64,000 bases of DNA, from assembly GCA_002344975.1 (NCBI GenBank), contig DDUV01000036.1:12233-76232 (forward strand), given 5' to 3'. The translations under genes were made by a program, and so were the position numbers. Below, piece after piece: positions 1-8,647 of this stretch; position 1 is the first letter of the stretch, and each line of letters starts with the position of its first letter. This DNA is from Saprospiraceae bacterium UBA2329 (GTDB lineage Bacteria; Bacteroidota; Bacteroidia; Chitinophagales; Saprospiraceae). The notes under the pieces are model-generated. The model did no database searches. It was given only the letters and a program-made list of their open reading frames with translations, and was not told the DNA's origin.

Positions 1-487
1 GTGCAATACCGACGGTGTCTTTGATTTGAAGCATGACCGCCAAAGACTGTTTGAGGTAATATACGGCTTTGTCGGTATTTTCCAGTTCTGCATACAGCAG
101 GCCGATATTGCCCAGTGCCACTGCTTCGGTGCGTTGTTGTTTCCCCGCTTTACTGGTTTCATAAGCCTTGAGATACCATTCTATGGCTTTTTCGCGCTCG
201 TCTTTGTACTGGTAAACGGCTCCGATGGTGAGCTGGGAGGAGGCGATCATATTGGGCTTGCCGGCTTTTCGGGCATAATCCAAAGAAATCTCGGAATACA
301 GCAAGGCCGAATCCAAGTCGCTTCTAAAAAATACCGCCCCCAGCAGGCAGGAATTGTACCAAAATGCCGAGTCGGATTTTGAAGCCAGGTACACCCCGCG
401 CAGGCTGTCCAGCGTGACTGTTTGTGCGCCGGTTCCGGCAAGAACGCAGAGGATAAATCCCGTTCCGATGATGTGTTTTTTCAGCAT
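1..487 (-). CDS. Exported TPR-repeat protein, N-terminal part (runs off left edge)
   Basis: The minus-strand frame is open from an ATG at 487 to the window edge (162 codons, no stop). It begins with a signal peptide (MLKKHIIGTGFILCVLAG, cut near GAQT). Two helix-turn-helix units follow, with TPR spacing and the typical residues (SSQLTIGAVYQYKDEREKAIEWYLKAYE, given here as IGAVYQYKDEREKAIEW, then LGNIGLLYAELENTDKAVYYL). In Bacteroidota, periplasmic TPR arrays of this kind usually precede a transmembrane segment and a histidine kinase, LuxR-type or phosphatase output domain. That part would lie to the left of this window, so the output is unknown. A direct repeat just upstream (529-560) may serve its promoter. 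Confidence 0.8.
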   Translation of the reverse strand, partial: MLKKHIIGTGFILCVLAGTGAQTVTLDSLRGVYLASKSDSAFWYNSCLLGAVFFRSDLDSALLYSEISLDYARKAGKPNMIASSQLTIGAVYQYKDEREKAIEWYLKAYETSKAGKQQRTEAVALGNIGLLYAELENTDKAVYYLKQSLAVMLQIKDTVGIA

Positions 488-528
488 GGCGAGGAGGCAT
501 TAGGTGAAAACTGCCTCTAAATTAGGCA

Positions 529-560
529 TTTGCGACAAATCTGCAAGTCTTTGCGACAAA
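529..560. repeat. Direct repeat TTTGCGACAAA x2, 21 bp apart
   Basis: The 11-mer TTTGCGACAAA occurs at 529-539 and again at 550-560. The 21-bp offset is two helical turns. It lies 40-75 bp upstream of the leftward TPR gene, so it could be a paired regulator site. That role is inference; a small chance duplication is possible. Confidence 0.4.
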
Positions 561-655
561 ATTGCTAACCCCTCCGCCTCGCCAGGGGCCAATTTTGCAT
601 CGTGTTTTGAAAGCGAACTCATGCTTTCCCTTAGTCACCAATGCCAATTAGAATT

Positions 656-1123
656 ATGAACACATTACATCCTATTGTGTCGCTGCCGGATCAGGGGCCT
701 GTGTTGAGCGCCTACGGCGTGAACATTTACTTCAAAGCGAAGACAGAACAAACCAATGGCCTGTGGTCCATGATCGAATACCACCTGCCGCCCTCTCCCA
801 TCAGCCCACCGCCACACTACCACAAAAAAATGCAGGAGGTATTTTATGTGCTTGAAGGCGCGCTCCAATTCACATTGGACGGGCAAACCATTGATGCGCC
901 CAAGGGCACTTTGGTGGTAGTGCCGCCTATGGCCGTCCACACGTTCAAAAATGCACTCGATGCTGAAGCAAAGTTCCTCATCTGGTTTAGCCCCGGCGGT
1001 TTCGAGCAGTATTTTCTCGATATGGAGGAACTCGTGCAAAACGAGCCTTCCTGGCCGCCCTCCGACATGGGCAAGGTCTTCGCACTGATGGCCCGGCACG
1101 ACACTTATGCTCCCGAACGATAA
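656..1123 (+). CDS. Cupin-domain protein (first of two in cluster)
   Basis: Small single-domain beta-barrel of the cupin superfamily (155 aa from ATG 656; an in-frame ATG at 641 would add five residues). Motif 1 reads HYHKKMQEVFYVLEG, i.e. HxH-x4-E-x6-G. Motif 2 reads PKGTLVVVPPMAVHTFKN, with the third metal His and the closing Asn. All four usual metal ligands (H, H, E, H) are therefore present, so a metal-binding enzyme or sensor is plausible. The substrate cannot be read from sequence. It is the first gene of a cluster of five closely spaced plus-strand genes ending at 3888, and the second cupin (2879) has the same ligand pattern. No signal peptide is visible, so it is likely cytoplasmic. 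Confidence 0.8.
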   Translation: MNTLHPIVSLPDQGPVLSAYGVNIYFKAKTEQTNGLWSMIEYHLPPSPISPPPHYHKKMQEVFYVLEGALQFTLDGQTIDAPKGTLVVVPPMAVHTFKNALDAEAKFLIWFSPGGFEQYFLDMEELVQNEPSWPPSDMGKVFALMARHDTYAPER

Positions 1124-1151
1124 AAGTCTTTCACCTTAAAATTCTATTCTT

Positions 1152-2123
1152 ATGAAAAAGGCTCTCAAAATTTTCGGATTCCTCCTCGCAGCGCTTGCGC
1201 TCATTATTGCACTTATAGCTGCCTGGGTAAAGCTCACGCCCATGCCCGTGTACGAAGTAAAGCCCCCACAGGTAGTGATACCCACCGATTCCGCCACCCT
1301 GGAGCGGGGCAAAAAAGTGGCCGAATTGGTATGCGCCCACTGCCATCTGGGTGAGGACGGCAAAATGAGCGGACGGCTGTTCAGTCAGGCTACCGACCCT
1401 TTTGGCGAAATGTGGACGAGCAACATCACCCAACACCCCACTAAAGGCGCCATGAGCCGCTATTCTGACGGAGAACTGGCTTACCTCGTCCGAACCGGCA
1501 TCAACCGCGAGGGCCGCGTGGTGGGCTACATGATGTGTCATCCCCAGATGTCGGACGAAGAACTCGGCGCCGTCATTGCATACCTCCGTTCAGACGCGCC
1601 CATGATGCAGCCTTCCGAAGTGGAGCACCCTGCACCTGAATATCTGAATTCTTTTTTGGTCAAGGCCCTCATCAAGTTCGGCGTATTCAAACCGCTGCCC
1701 TACGATGGTCAGCCCAAATCGGCGCCTCCTATGACCGACCAGGTGGCTTATGGCCGGTATTTGGCCACCGATATTTACGAGTGCGGCGTATGCCATTCTG
1801 CCAGCTTTGAAACCTTTGACTTGATTACCCCGGAAAAATCACCCAATTTCATGGGGGGTAGTAATCCCGTACCCGACCACGATTTCAATCTGGTGGCTTC
1901 CGCCAACATCACGCCCAGCAAAGACTACGGCATCGGCACCTGGACCAAAGAGCAGTTTTCAGCCGCCGTCCGCACTGGTCAGCGCCCCGATGGCACAATT
2001 CTCAAGCCGAACATGCCGAGGTTCGCCCCCCTCAATGAGCAGGAAATAGACGCCATTTGGGCCTATCTGCAAACCGTGCCGGCGATAGAGCAGGCGGCAG
2101 TTTTACCTACATCTTCAAAATAA
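1152..2123 (+). CDS. Membrane-anchored diheme cytochrome c
   Basis: 323 aa. The N-terminus has one uncleaved-looking hydrophobic segment (about residues 5-27) that would place the rest in the periplasm. Two CxxCH heme c sites are visible: CAHCH at residues 61-65 and CGVCH at 211-215, each followed by a cytochrome c fold-sized region (about 110 aa each). Met ligands are available (for example in the TGQRPDGTILKPNMPRF stretch). It resembles the diheme electron-transfer cytochromes that accompany periplasmic dehydrogenases. The gap to the upstream cupin is 28 bp and to the next gene 18 bp, so co-transcription is likely. No dehydrogenase partner is encoded in the window, so the electron donor is unknown. 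Confidence 0.85.
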   Translation: MKKALKIFGFLLAALALIIALIAAWVKLTPMPVYEVKPPQVVIPTDSATLERGKKVAELVCAHCHLGEDGKMSGRLFSQATDPFGEMWTSNITQHPTKGAMSRYSDGELAYLVRTGINREGRVVGYMMCHPQMSDEELGAVIAYLRSDAPMMQPSEVEHPAPEYLNSFLVKALIKFGVFKPLPYDGQPKSAPPMTDQVAYGRYLATDIYECGVCHSASFETFDLITPEKSPNFMGGSNPVPDHDFNLVASANITPSKDYGIGTWTKEQFSAAVRTGQRPDGTILKPNMPRFAPLNEQEIDAIWAYLQTVPAIEQAAVLPTSSK

Positions 2124-2141
2124 TCACAACCACCAACTATT

Positions 2142-2843
2142 ATGAAAACAGAAACCACATTCATCAAGACAGCGGGCCTCATTGCCCTGCTTTCCGGGCC
2201 GGTAGCTTTAGTGAGCATCACCCTCATTTTCGTTGCGTTCAACTGGGATTTCGACATCGCCTTCAATCCAATGAAAGCCATTGCCTTCGAGCCGGATCCA
2301 TCCACTGCCCTCCGTTGGGGCTGGATACTCGATATTTTCGGTTACTACCTGCCGCTGGCGCCGGCACTGCTGGTGTTGCACCGTTGGCTTTCGGCACAGG
2401 CGCCGTTGCAAAGCCAATTGTTCAGCTTGTGCGGCATAGGATTCATTTTCATCGGGGCTACGGGCGCTGCCATGCTGGCCGGCGCTACAGAGCCGTTGTA
2501 CGATGCCTATCGGGTCGGCAGCGAAGCAGACAAAGCAGTCGCTGCACAAACTTTTGCCAACCTCAACAACGAGGTTATGAGTGGAATCTGGAACCTGTTT
2601 TCTATGACCCTGGCTGCCATCTGGTGGCTCGGCATGGGCCGGCTCATGCGCCCGGCGCACAAAGGGCTGGCTTTATTCACACAGTTGCTCGGACTGGCAG
2701 CCTTGACAGATGTGCTTGGTTATATATTTCAATCAGAACTTGTATCTGGTATCGGGTTGAATTTCTACCTCTTTGCTGCGCCTTTGTGGGCTATATGGCT
2801 GGGATTTTACCTGTGGCGAAACAGTTTAAAAATCACCCACTAA
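2142..2843 (+). CDS. DUF4386-like multi-pass membrane protein
   Basis: 233 aa with about six hydrophobic segments, at roughly residues 10-30, 60-80, 94-115, 150-168, 176-196 and 204-226. The overall arrangement and the first helix (TAGLIALLSGPVALVSI) recall the DUF4386 family of bacterial integral membrane proteins, whose function is not established. It lies inside the cupin/cytochrome cluster with gaps of 18 and 35 bp. Its role there cannot be deduced. Family assignment is by eye and moderate. Confidence 0.6.
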   Translation: MKTETTFIKTAGLIALLSGPVALVSITLIFVAFNWDFDIAFNPMKAIAFEPDPSTALRWGWILDIFGYYLPLAPALLVLHRWLSAQAPLQSQLFSLCGIGFIFIGATGAAMLAGATEPLYDAYRVGSEADKAVAAQTFANLNNEVMSGIWNLFSMTLAAIWWLGMGRLMRPAHKGLALFTQLLGLAALTDVLGYIFQSELVSGIGLNFYLFAAPLWAIWLGFYLWRNSLKITH

Positions 2844-2878
2844 ATATTTTTTCCATTCACTCAAAACGCTCATCAACC

Positions 2879-3427
2879 ATGCATTTTCAATATCCGCACA
2901 CCATCGAAAACGGCGCCGGCGAACGGCTTACCTTTAAACGTTTGGTACAAGACCCGACCGGCGACTGGCTGGAAGTAGAAAACGAAGTAGCGCCCAACTG
3001 CGGCCCTCCGATGCACGTCCATCACAAGCAAGCCGAAAGCCTCACGGTAGTACAAGGCACAATGGGCATCGAGATACTCGGGCAAGCGCCTTTATCAGTA
3101 GGGCCTGGCGAAACAGCGGTATTTGAAGCCGGTATTCCCCACCGTTTCTGGAATGCCGGCACAGAGCCGCTCATCTGCTCCGGCTGGGTAAAACCCGCAC
3201 ACAATTTCGAGTACTTCCTCACCGGCATTTACGATTCGATGAAAGAAAACGGGGGCAAGCAGCCAGGCGCTTTCGACGGAGCCTTTCTGTTGGGCCGCTA
3301 CCGTTCGGAATTCGATATGCTCGATATTCCGGGCTTCGTAAAAAAGATGATTTTTCCCATCGCTTTGTTCTTCGGCAAGCTGCAGGGGAAGCATCAAAAA
3401 TTCGAGGGCGCGCCCGAACCTTTGTAA
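2879..3427 (+). CDS. Cupin-domain protein (second of two in cluster)
   Basis: 182 aa from ATG 2879. The frame stays open further upstream to about 2057, but that part overlaps the cytochrome and DUF4386-like genes and is not coding-like. Motif 1 (MHVHHKQAESLTVVQG) gives HxH-x4-E-x6-G. Motif 2 (PGETAVFEAGIPHRFWN) gives the third His and the Asn. After the barrel there is a helical C-terminal region of about 80 residues, including FVKKMIFPIALFFGKL. Proteins of this build are common as single-domain cupins of unknown substrate. It is not a recent duplicate of the 656 cupin, since only the motifs match. Confidence 0.8.
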   Translation: MHFQYPHTIENGAGERLTFKRLVQDPTGDWLEVENEVAPNCGPPMHVHHKQAESLTVVQGTMGIEILGQAPLSVGPGETAVFEAGIPHRFWNAGTEPLICSGWVKPAHNFEYFLTGIYDSMKENGGKQPGAFDGAFLLGRYRSEFDMLDIPGFVKKMIFPIALFFGKLQGKHQKFEGAPEPL

Positions 3428-3474
3428 ATGATTTTCACACCAATTCTCATCACCAACTACAATTTTTCAAAACA

Positions 3475-3888
3475 ATGGGAAAAAAGATTCTTTTCGGAAC
3501 GCTCGCCGGCGCGGTAACCGGCACTGTTGCTGCCATGGCTATTTTCATGGGATTGCTCGGCTCTATGGCTGAAAAATGGTATGCTGAAAATTCCGCCTGT
3601 GTGAAGTCCATGGAAGATGCGCCCATGTGGGCGATGATTGTGGCCAGCTTGGTACAGGGCCTGCTTCTGGCTGTTTTACTGTACCGTTTCGGCGTAAGTA
3701 CATTCAAAGGCGGCCTCATTGCCGGAGGATGGGTCACTTTGCTGATGGTACTATGGTATGGGCTTTTCACCTACAGCACATTCAATGCCTACACTTTGAG
3801 CTGGCTGCCCATTGATGTGATCGGCAACACGATTTGCGGGGCATTGGCCGGCGGCGTCATCGGCTGGGTGTATGGCAAAGTGAAGTAA
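3475..3888 (+). CDS. Small four-helix membrane protein
   Basis: 137 aa with four probable transmembrane helices (about residues 4-27, 47-68, 76-97 and 110-132). The first and last are rich in Gly/Ala (GTLAGAVTGTVAAMAIFMG and GNTICGALAGGVIGWVYGK). I do not recognise a named family with certainty. It is the last gene of the cluster, 47 bp after the second cupin, and is followed by a possible terminator. Confidence 0.65.
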   Translation: MGKKILFGTLAGAVTGTVAAMAIFMGLLGSMAEKWYAENSACVKSMEDAPMWAMIVASLVQGLLLAVLLYRFGVSTFKGGLIAGGWVTLLMVLWYGLFTYSTFNAYTLSWLPIDVIGNTICGALAGGVIGWVYGKVK

Positions 3889-3920
3889 CACCAAACAACT
3901 GTATAATTCTAGTTGGGTTG

Positions 3921-3964
3921 GCCGGTCGGGCTGTCGGAATGGGCAGGCGGCCGGCTTTTCCGTT
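3921..3964 (+). terminator. Possible rho-independent terminator of the cupin/cytochrome cluster
   Basis: GCCGGTC (3921-3927) can pair with GGCCGGC (3949-3955) with one G-T wobble. It is followed by an interrupted T-rich stretch (TTTTCCGTTTT). The loop is long (21 nt), so this is a weak call. Confidence 0.4.
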
Positions 3965-4018
3965 TTATTAAAATTCTATAACTTTGGTTGTAGAAATGTT
4001 TTTAGAGTTATTATTTTT

Positions 4019-4048
4019 TTTGAATCATAAATTATATTATTACATTTG
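4019..4048 (+). promoter_or_regulatory. Bacteroidota-type promoter for the 4084 gene
   Basis: TTG at 4019-4021, a 19-bp spacer, then TACATTTG (4041-4048). This matches the known Bacteroidota sigma consensus TTG/TAnnTTTG. Transcription would start near 4053, about 30 nt before the ATG at 4084. A second match, TAACTTTG, sits at 3979-3986. Confidence 0.65.
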
Positions 4049-4083
4049 CCATTATTTGTGTTTCACTTACAACCCTCGATACT

Positions 4084-7000
4084 ATGAACTTACGCTACAC
4101 TTGCGCCGTAAGCATCACGGCCATCATCTCTATCTTCCCGGCGTTTCAGCCTTTACAAGCCCAATTTCAGCGCCAGTACGGTACAGCACTGGACGAGTCT
4201 TTCAGCAAAGTCATTCCGCATGGCTCGGATTACTATGTACTGGGACAGGCAGAGGCGACGGCCGGGCAACAACCCCGCGCTACGGTATCTCGCATCAACT
4301 CTACCGGGCAATTGCTGTGGACGCGCCGCTTAGACGTGGCCTCGCAATGGAATGACGCGGTGCTGACGCCTTCCGGCAACCTGTTTCTGGTAGGACATAC
4401 CCTGCCGTTGGATGTCAACAGCCAAAGTCTGATGGGCGTCATCACGCCTGCCGGCACGTTCAACTGGCTGAGAAATTATAATGCAACCGGGCGAGAGTCC
4501 TTCAATCGGGTGGTTCGAAATCCAGTGCCCAACAATGCAGCATCTCCATATTATGTGCTTGGTTTTCAACAAGAACCAAGCGCGGTGCTCAATTGGGACG
4601 ACGTGGTGCTACTCACCGTGAGCGAGGCCGGCAACATAGGATGGAAAAAAATATATTCAGGTGCATTTGGCTCCACAGATGACGAGTTTGTGCGCGATAT
4701 GGAAGCGCTGCCCAACGGCGACTTGCTGCTGGCCGGCAATTGGGGTACCAGTGGCGCCATCTTCCGGGCCGACAATGCGGGCGCCATTATCGGCGGAGTA
4801 TCGCCCGAGGGTATTCAGATGACCTTTGCGGATGTGGCGCAAGCCGGCAGTAATTTTATTGCCGCCGGTTTTCAGTTCCCTTCCTTTTCAACCCGGCTGA
4901 TGAAATTCGACCCCGACCTCATCACACTTTGGCAAGTCAGCCTGCCCGGCCTAACGGCCATCCGCAACGTATGGACTTCGGGCAGCAGCATCTTTGTGAG
5001 CGGCAGCGCAACGGTGGAAGGTTTTAATCGGGGCGTAGTGCTCAAATTTCAGGATGGCGTCAATGGGCCTGTTTTGCAATGGATGCAGTATCTGCAAGTG
5101 AATGAAACCTCTTACACAGGGGGTACTGCATGGCCCGTACCGGCAGGCATGGCCTTTTGCGACGGGCGAAACACTACAGAAGAGCGCGCCTTTATGTCGG
5201 TGAGCGATCTGGAAATGAACACCTGCATGACCCAAACCAGCACAACAACTGTGACAAACACTGCGCTAACCTTCAACGGCCCGTGCTGCCTGAACATTGA
5301 TTTTACAGATGCACTGCCGGGCATGGATGTGGCGAGTAGTTTGGTTACCTGGCAGCAGGCGGAGGCGTGCAGCCTGCCATGCGAGGCATCTATTACCGTA
5401 AACTATATTGACAACTGCGGCCATGTGCAATTGACCGCCGTCGGTTCGGGGCTTCAGCCCTTCAGCTACCAGTGGTGCAGCGGTGAATCCACCGCCACGA
5501 TTGATCGGATACTGTCCTGCGGCTCGCATGATTTCTGCGTATCCATCACCTGCGCCGACGGAACGGTGGCGGTTGCTACCCAAACCATCAATATCACCGA
5601 CAATATTCCGCCCACAGCCCTTTGCCAGCCCGGACAAGGCTACGAATTGAATGCCAATTGCACCCTGCCTGTCACGGTGGCGATGATCAACGCCGGCTCT
5701 TTCGACAACTGCCAGATACAATCTATGAGTGTAAGCCCGGCGACGGTGCAAGGCTGCGGTGTTTTTTCGATTATACTCACTGTGACGGATTGGTGTGGCA
5801 ACACGAGTACTTGTGCCACTGAAATACAAACCATCGAGGGGGTGCCGCCGGTGATTGTGTGCCCTTCCGATCTGGTAGTCTCTTCGACAAATCCAGATTC
5901 TTGCACTGCGACCATAAATAACCTCCACTTGCTTTCGGCTACCGATAATTGTTCAACACCTCAGATTCAATACCAAGTAACCGGAGCTACTTCTGCCACC
6001 GGCCAAAACGATGCAAGTGGGTTGACTTTTAACACAGGCGTTTCTACAATCACTTATACGGCTACTGATAACTGTGGAAATGTTTCATCGTGCTCGTTTG
6101 ATGTAACCGTCCTGTGTGAAGAACCATGCCCCGGCAATATAATTGAGAACTCGAATTTCAGCGTCGGAGCCATTGCCGGCCCAATGCCCTTGCAGGGCAG
6201 CATGGCCAATTGGCAGGCCGCCTACGGAACGCCGGTGGTTTCGACCGGTTTTGGTTGTGGCGATCCAGGATATGTTGAACTGCAAGGCAACAGGACGCAA
6301 GGTTCGGCCATCTATCAACAGTTGACGACCCCGATACAAAAAGGGAAAGTGTACGAAATGACGGTTTGTGTTAAAAGCGTATCCTGTTCTGGTTGTTGGG
6401 GGTGTCCCGTGCCGTATATCAAACTAAGAGGTATCGCTTTCAATGGTACGCTGCCAACATCCGGGCGCCATCCCGCTCCCGGTATAGACACTGCCATCAT
6501 TGGCGTATCAGGCAGTATAGCTGTTTGTGATGACTGGACCCAATTTGTGTTTCATCGGTGGCGAGCTCCCAAAAACTACAACAACATATCCATCAGCATT
6601 GAAAACAACGACCCGATTGGGTCGGATGGGATTTCTCTCGGATATATTGACAACATCTGTTTTAGAGAAGTAAATGATTCTATCCCATGTTACCTTGCTG
6701 ACCTGGACTCACTTGGCAATGTCATTCCGCCATTTGGGCTGATTGACCCAACTTGCCCGGTTTTGGAAGAAGAGATTGACATACTCATGGGGAATGTGAA
6801 CGACATCTACGGCTACTGCAATCCCGCACCTAATGATCTTGATACCTGGTATGAGTTTTGTCAGGACTCCTGCGAGTCTATCGGGGGAGAGTTTCCTGAC
6901 GAATTATTGGATTTTATAGAAAATGATTCGCTTGACAATTTTATGCAGGATTCTATCGGCGTCAGTACGGACAGCTTGCTATCTGATTTGAGTAGTTTTA

Positions 7001-8610
7001 TGGACTCTCTGGAGTTGGCACTTCCCAACGCCAATATGCTGGACAGTATCATGGGGGTGGGCGCGTTGGCATTTAACTGTAGAAATTTGCCGCCGCAAGG
7101 CTCTCCGCCGGATGATCCGAATAGTCCTTTCAATGGTCGGGATATTATTTTCGTGCATGGATTGCGAACAGACCCGTTGATGGAGCGTCTCAACGGCATT
7201 CCGGATGCGTTGACGACATGGCCGGCAAACAGAAACGAATTTTACAACGGATACTGGAAGCGAGGCGCTTATCAATACTGGAATACACACACCGCAAAAT
7301 ATCTGAACACCTGGGTTGATCCCAATAGCTTCAACAACGTCATCCGAAGTGGCAACTATTCAAATAGATACATTGTAGTGGCTCATCCAGCCACCCAAAC
7401 ATTTGTTGCAGGCGCCCATGCAGTCATCGAGCAAATTGCCAATGCGATGATTGACGGGGTCGGAGTTGTGAACTGCGACCCTACAGAATCAAGACCCGCT
7501 AATACCTTTGGGCATAATGGTTTTATCATCATATCTCATTCCGATGGTGCGCCATTGTCTGATATCGCGCTTACTGTCAGTGATCTTTCCGGGGTTCCCC
7601 CTTTAAATGTTTTGTTGGGGGATGTGAGTTTTATTGCAGAACGTTGCGAATTACATATAGCGCTACAGGGTGCTTTTGGTGGGAGCAACTACGCTTCACT
7701 CGCGCTGATGGGGGCAAGTACGGGCTTGCAATATGTAAAACCCCTGGCAGAAGCTTTTCTTGGCTTTGAAGTCAATCAGCCCACTGACTGGCTGTTTAGA
7801 TCCCAATTGCTTGATATGTCAATCACCCGGCATTTATGGGGTAGCTTGATGAATCAAGTACCTGTTTGCGTACTCACATTGGCGGGCGGGCATCCAACAG
7901 ATTTCGGCACGGACACCGGCGAAAAAAGAATATTGAGCCAGTTAGTCAAACATGGAATTCATCATGGGTTTGACGACGGCGTCTTGTCTATAGAGAGCCA
8001 GACCGCGAGTAGTGGCCCCCGTCTCACATATCCAAACCGTTTCCAGCCTATACCTGGCATAAGCCCGATGTTGAATGCGAAATTATTTGATATGGGTATC
8101 CACAGGGACAGAGCTATTCGATATTATTTTGATCAAAAGTTAGACATAGCCCAACTCCATTTTCAAAATCCGGGGCAGTTGAACTTCGCGTCTTCGGGGA
8201 GCATTCCGTGGTTATCTCCCACGGGTATGGTACAACCAGTATTGCTGCCATATACTGCCGGCGCATTGCCCCGGTATTCCAATCACTACACTTTCATTCA
8301 GAGCACCGCCGATCACTACTCAGGTTCTATCGGGTCTTTCCCCAATTTCCCCGATTATGAAAAAACATATCGTTTTGGCGCTCCCAACTGCGAGGAATCC
8401 CGGGTAGTCACTTCAAGGGATGTGTATGACGTGTGCGGCGTCAATGCTTCCAAGTTGCAGCAAGTCGAGTATGTCCGTGGTAAGTCAATAACTTTTAAAA
8501 TATTCAAAAGGACATACACCCGGTGGATTTGGAAACGAAAATACCACTTGCTAAAGGATTATAAAAGCAAGAACCAGTTGGACTATTTGTACGAAAGTGT
8601 GCTGAAGTAG
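4084..8610 (+). CDS. Very large exported protein: propeller-like N-terminus, HYR domains, C-terminal alpha/beta-hydrolase
   Basis: 1508 aa with a signal peptide (cleavage near LQAQ-FQRQ). Regions in order: (1) residues about 25-400, repeated propeller-like strands of the kind DGS-YYVLG...; (2) about 400-505, Cys-rich; (3) two HYR-type immunoglobulin-like domains, about 506-585 and 587-678, with the characteristic DNIPPTA, GVPPVIVCP, TDWCGN and TDNCGN motifs; (4) about 680-870, a jelly-roll carbohydrate-binding-like region starting NIIENSNFS and ending GYIDNICF; (5) an Asp-rich linker; (6) about 1018-1430, an alpha/beta-hydrolase. In the hydrolase, His1025-Gly could form the oxyanion region (IFVHGLR), Ser1153 sits in SHSDG, Asp1297/1298 in FDDGVLSIES and His1411 in TADHYSG. 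This order fits a lipase-like triad. No C-terminal T9SS sorting domain is visible; the tail is basic. Substrate unknown. Confidence 0.8.
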   Translation: MNLRYTCAVSITAIISIFPAFQPLQAQFQRQYGTALDESFSKVIPHGSDYYVLGQAEATAGQQPRATVSRINSTGQLLWTRRLDVASQWNDAVLTPSGNLFLVGHTLPLDVNSQSLMGVITPAGTFNWLRNYNATGRESFNRVVRNPVPNNAASPYYVLGFQQEPSAVLNWDDVVLLTVSEAGNIGWKKIYSGAFGSTDDEFVRDMEALPNGDLLLAGNWGTSGAIFRADNAGAIIGGVSPEGIQMTFADVAQAGSNFIAAGFQFPSFSTRLMKFDPDLITLWQVSLPGLTAIRNVWTSGSSIFVSGSATVEGFNRGVVLKFQDGVNGPVLQWMQYLQVNETSYTGGTAWPVPAGMAFCDGRNTTEERAFMSVSDLEMNTCMTQTSTTTVTNTALTFNGPCCLNIDFTDALPGMDVASSLVTWQQAEACSLPCEASITVNYIDNCGHVQLTAVGSGLQPFSYQWCSGESTATIDRILSCGSHDFCVSITCADGTVAVATQTINITDNIPPTALCQPGQGYELNANCTLPVTVAMINAGSFDNCQIQSMSVSPATVQGCGVFSIILTVTDWCGNTSTCATEIQTIEGVPPVIVCPSDLVVSSTNPDSCTATINNLHLLSATDNCSTPQIQYQVTGATSATGQNDASGLTFNTGVSTITYTATDNCGNVSSCSFDVTVLCEEPCPGNIIENSNFSVGAIAGPMPLQGSMANWQAAYGTPVVSTGFGCGDPGYVELQGNRTQGSAIYQQLTTPIQKGKVYEMTVCVKSVSCSGCWGCPVPYIKLRGIAFNGTLPTSGRHPAPGIDTAIIGVSGSIAVCDDWTQFVFHRWRAPKNYNNISISIENNDPIGSDGISLGYIDNICFREVNDSIPCYLADLDSLGNVIPPFGLIDPTCPVLEEEIDILMGNVNDIYGYCNPAPNDLDTWYEFCQDSCESIGGEFPDELLDFIENDSLDNFMQDSIGVSTDSLLSDLSSFMDSLELALPNANMLDSIMGVGALAFNCRNLPPQGSPPDDPNSPFNGRDIIFVHGLRTDPLMERLNGIPDALTTWPANRNEFYNGYWKRGAYQYWNTHTAKYLNTWVDPNSFNNVIRSGNYSNRYIVVAHPATQTFVAGAHAVIEQIANAMIDGVGVVNCDPTESRPANTFGHNGFIIISHSDGAPLSDIALTVSDLSGVPPLNVLLGDVSFIAERCELHIALQGAFGGSNYASLALMGASTGLQYVKPLAEAFLGFEVNQPTDWLFRSQLLDMSITRHLWGSLMNQVPVCVLTLAGGHPTDFGTDTGEKRILSQLVKHGIHHGFDDGVLSIESQTASSGPRLTYPNRFQPIPGISPMLNAKLFDMGIHRDRAIRYYFDQKLDIAQLHFQNPGQLNFASSGSIPWLSPTGMVQPVLLPYTAGALPRYSNHYTFIQSTADHYSGSIGSFPNFPDYEKTYRFGAPNCEESRVVTSRDVYDVCGVNASKLQQVEYVRGKSITFKIFKRTYTRWIWKRKYHLLKDYKSKNQLDYLYESVLK

Positions 8611-8647
8611 CGGGCCACAATTTTTTTCAAATTCAAAAAGATCCACC

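Noticed and set aside
2057..2878. Upstream extension of the second cupin frame
   Set aside because: It overlaps the cytochrome and DUF4386-like genes in another frame, with translation (many Arg/Cys/His) unlike protein; the cupin starts at 2879.
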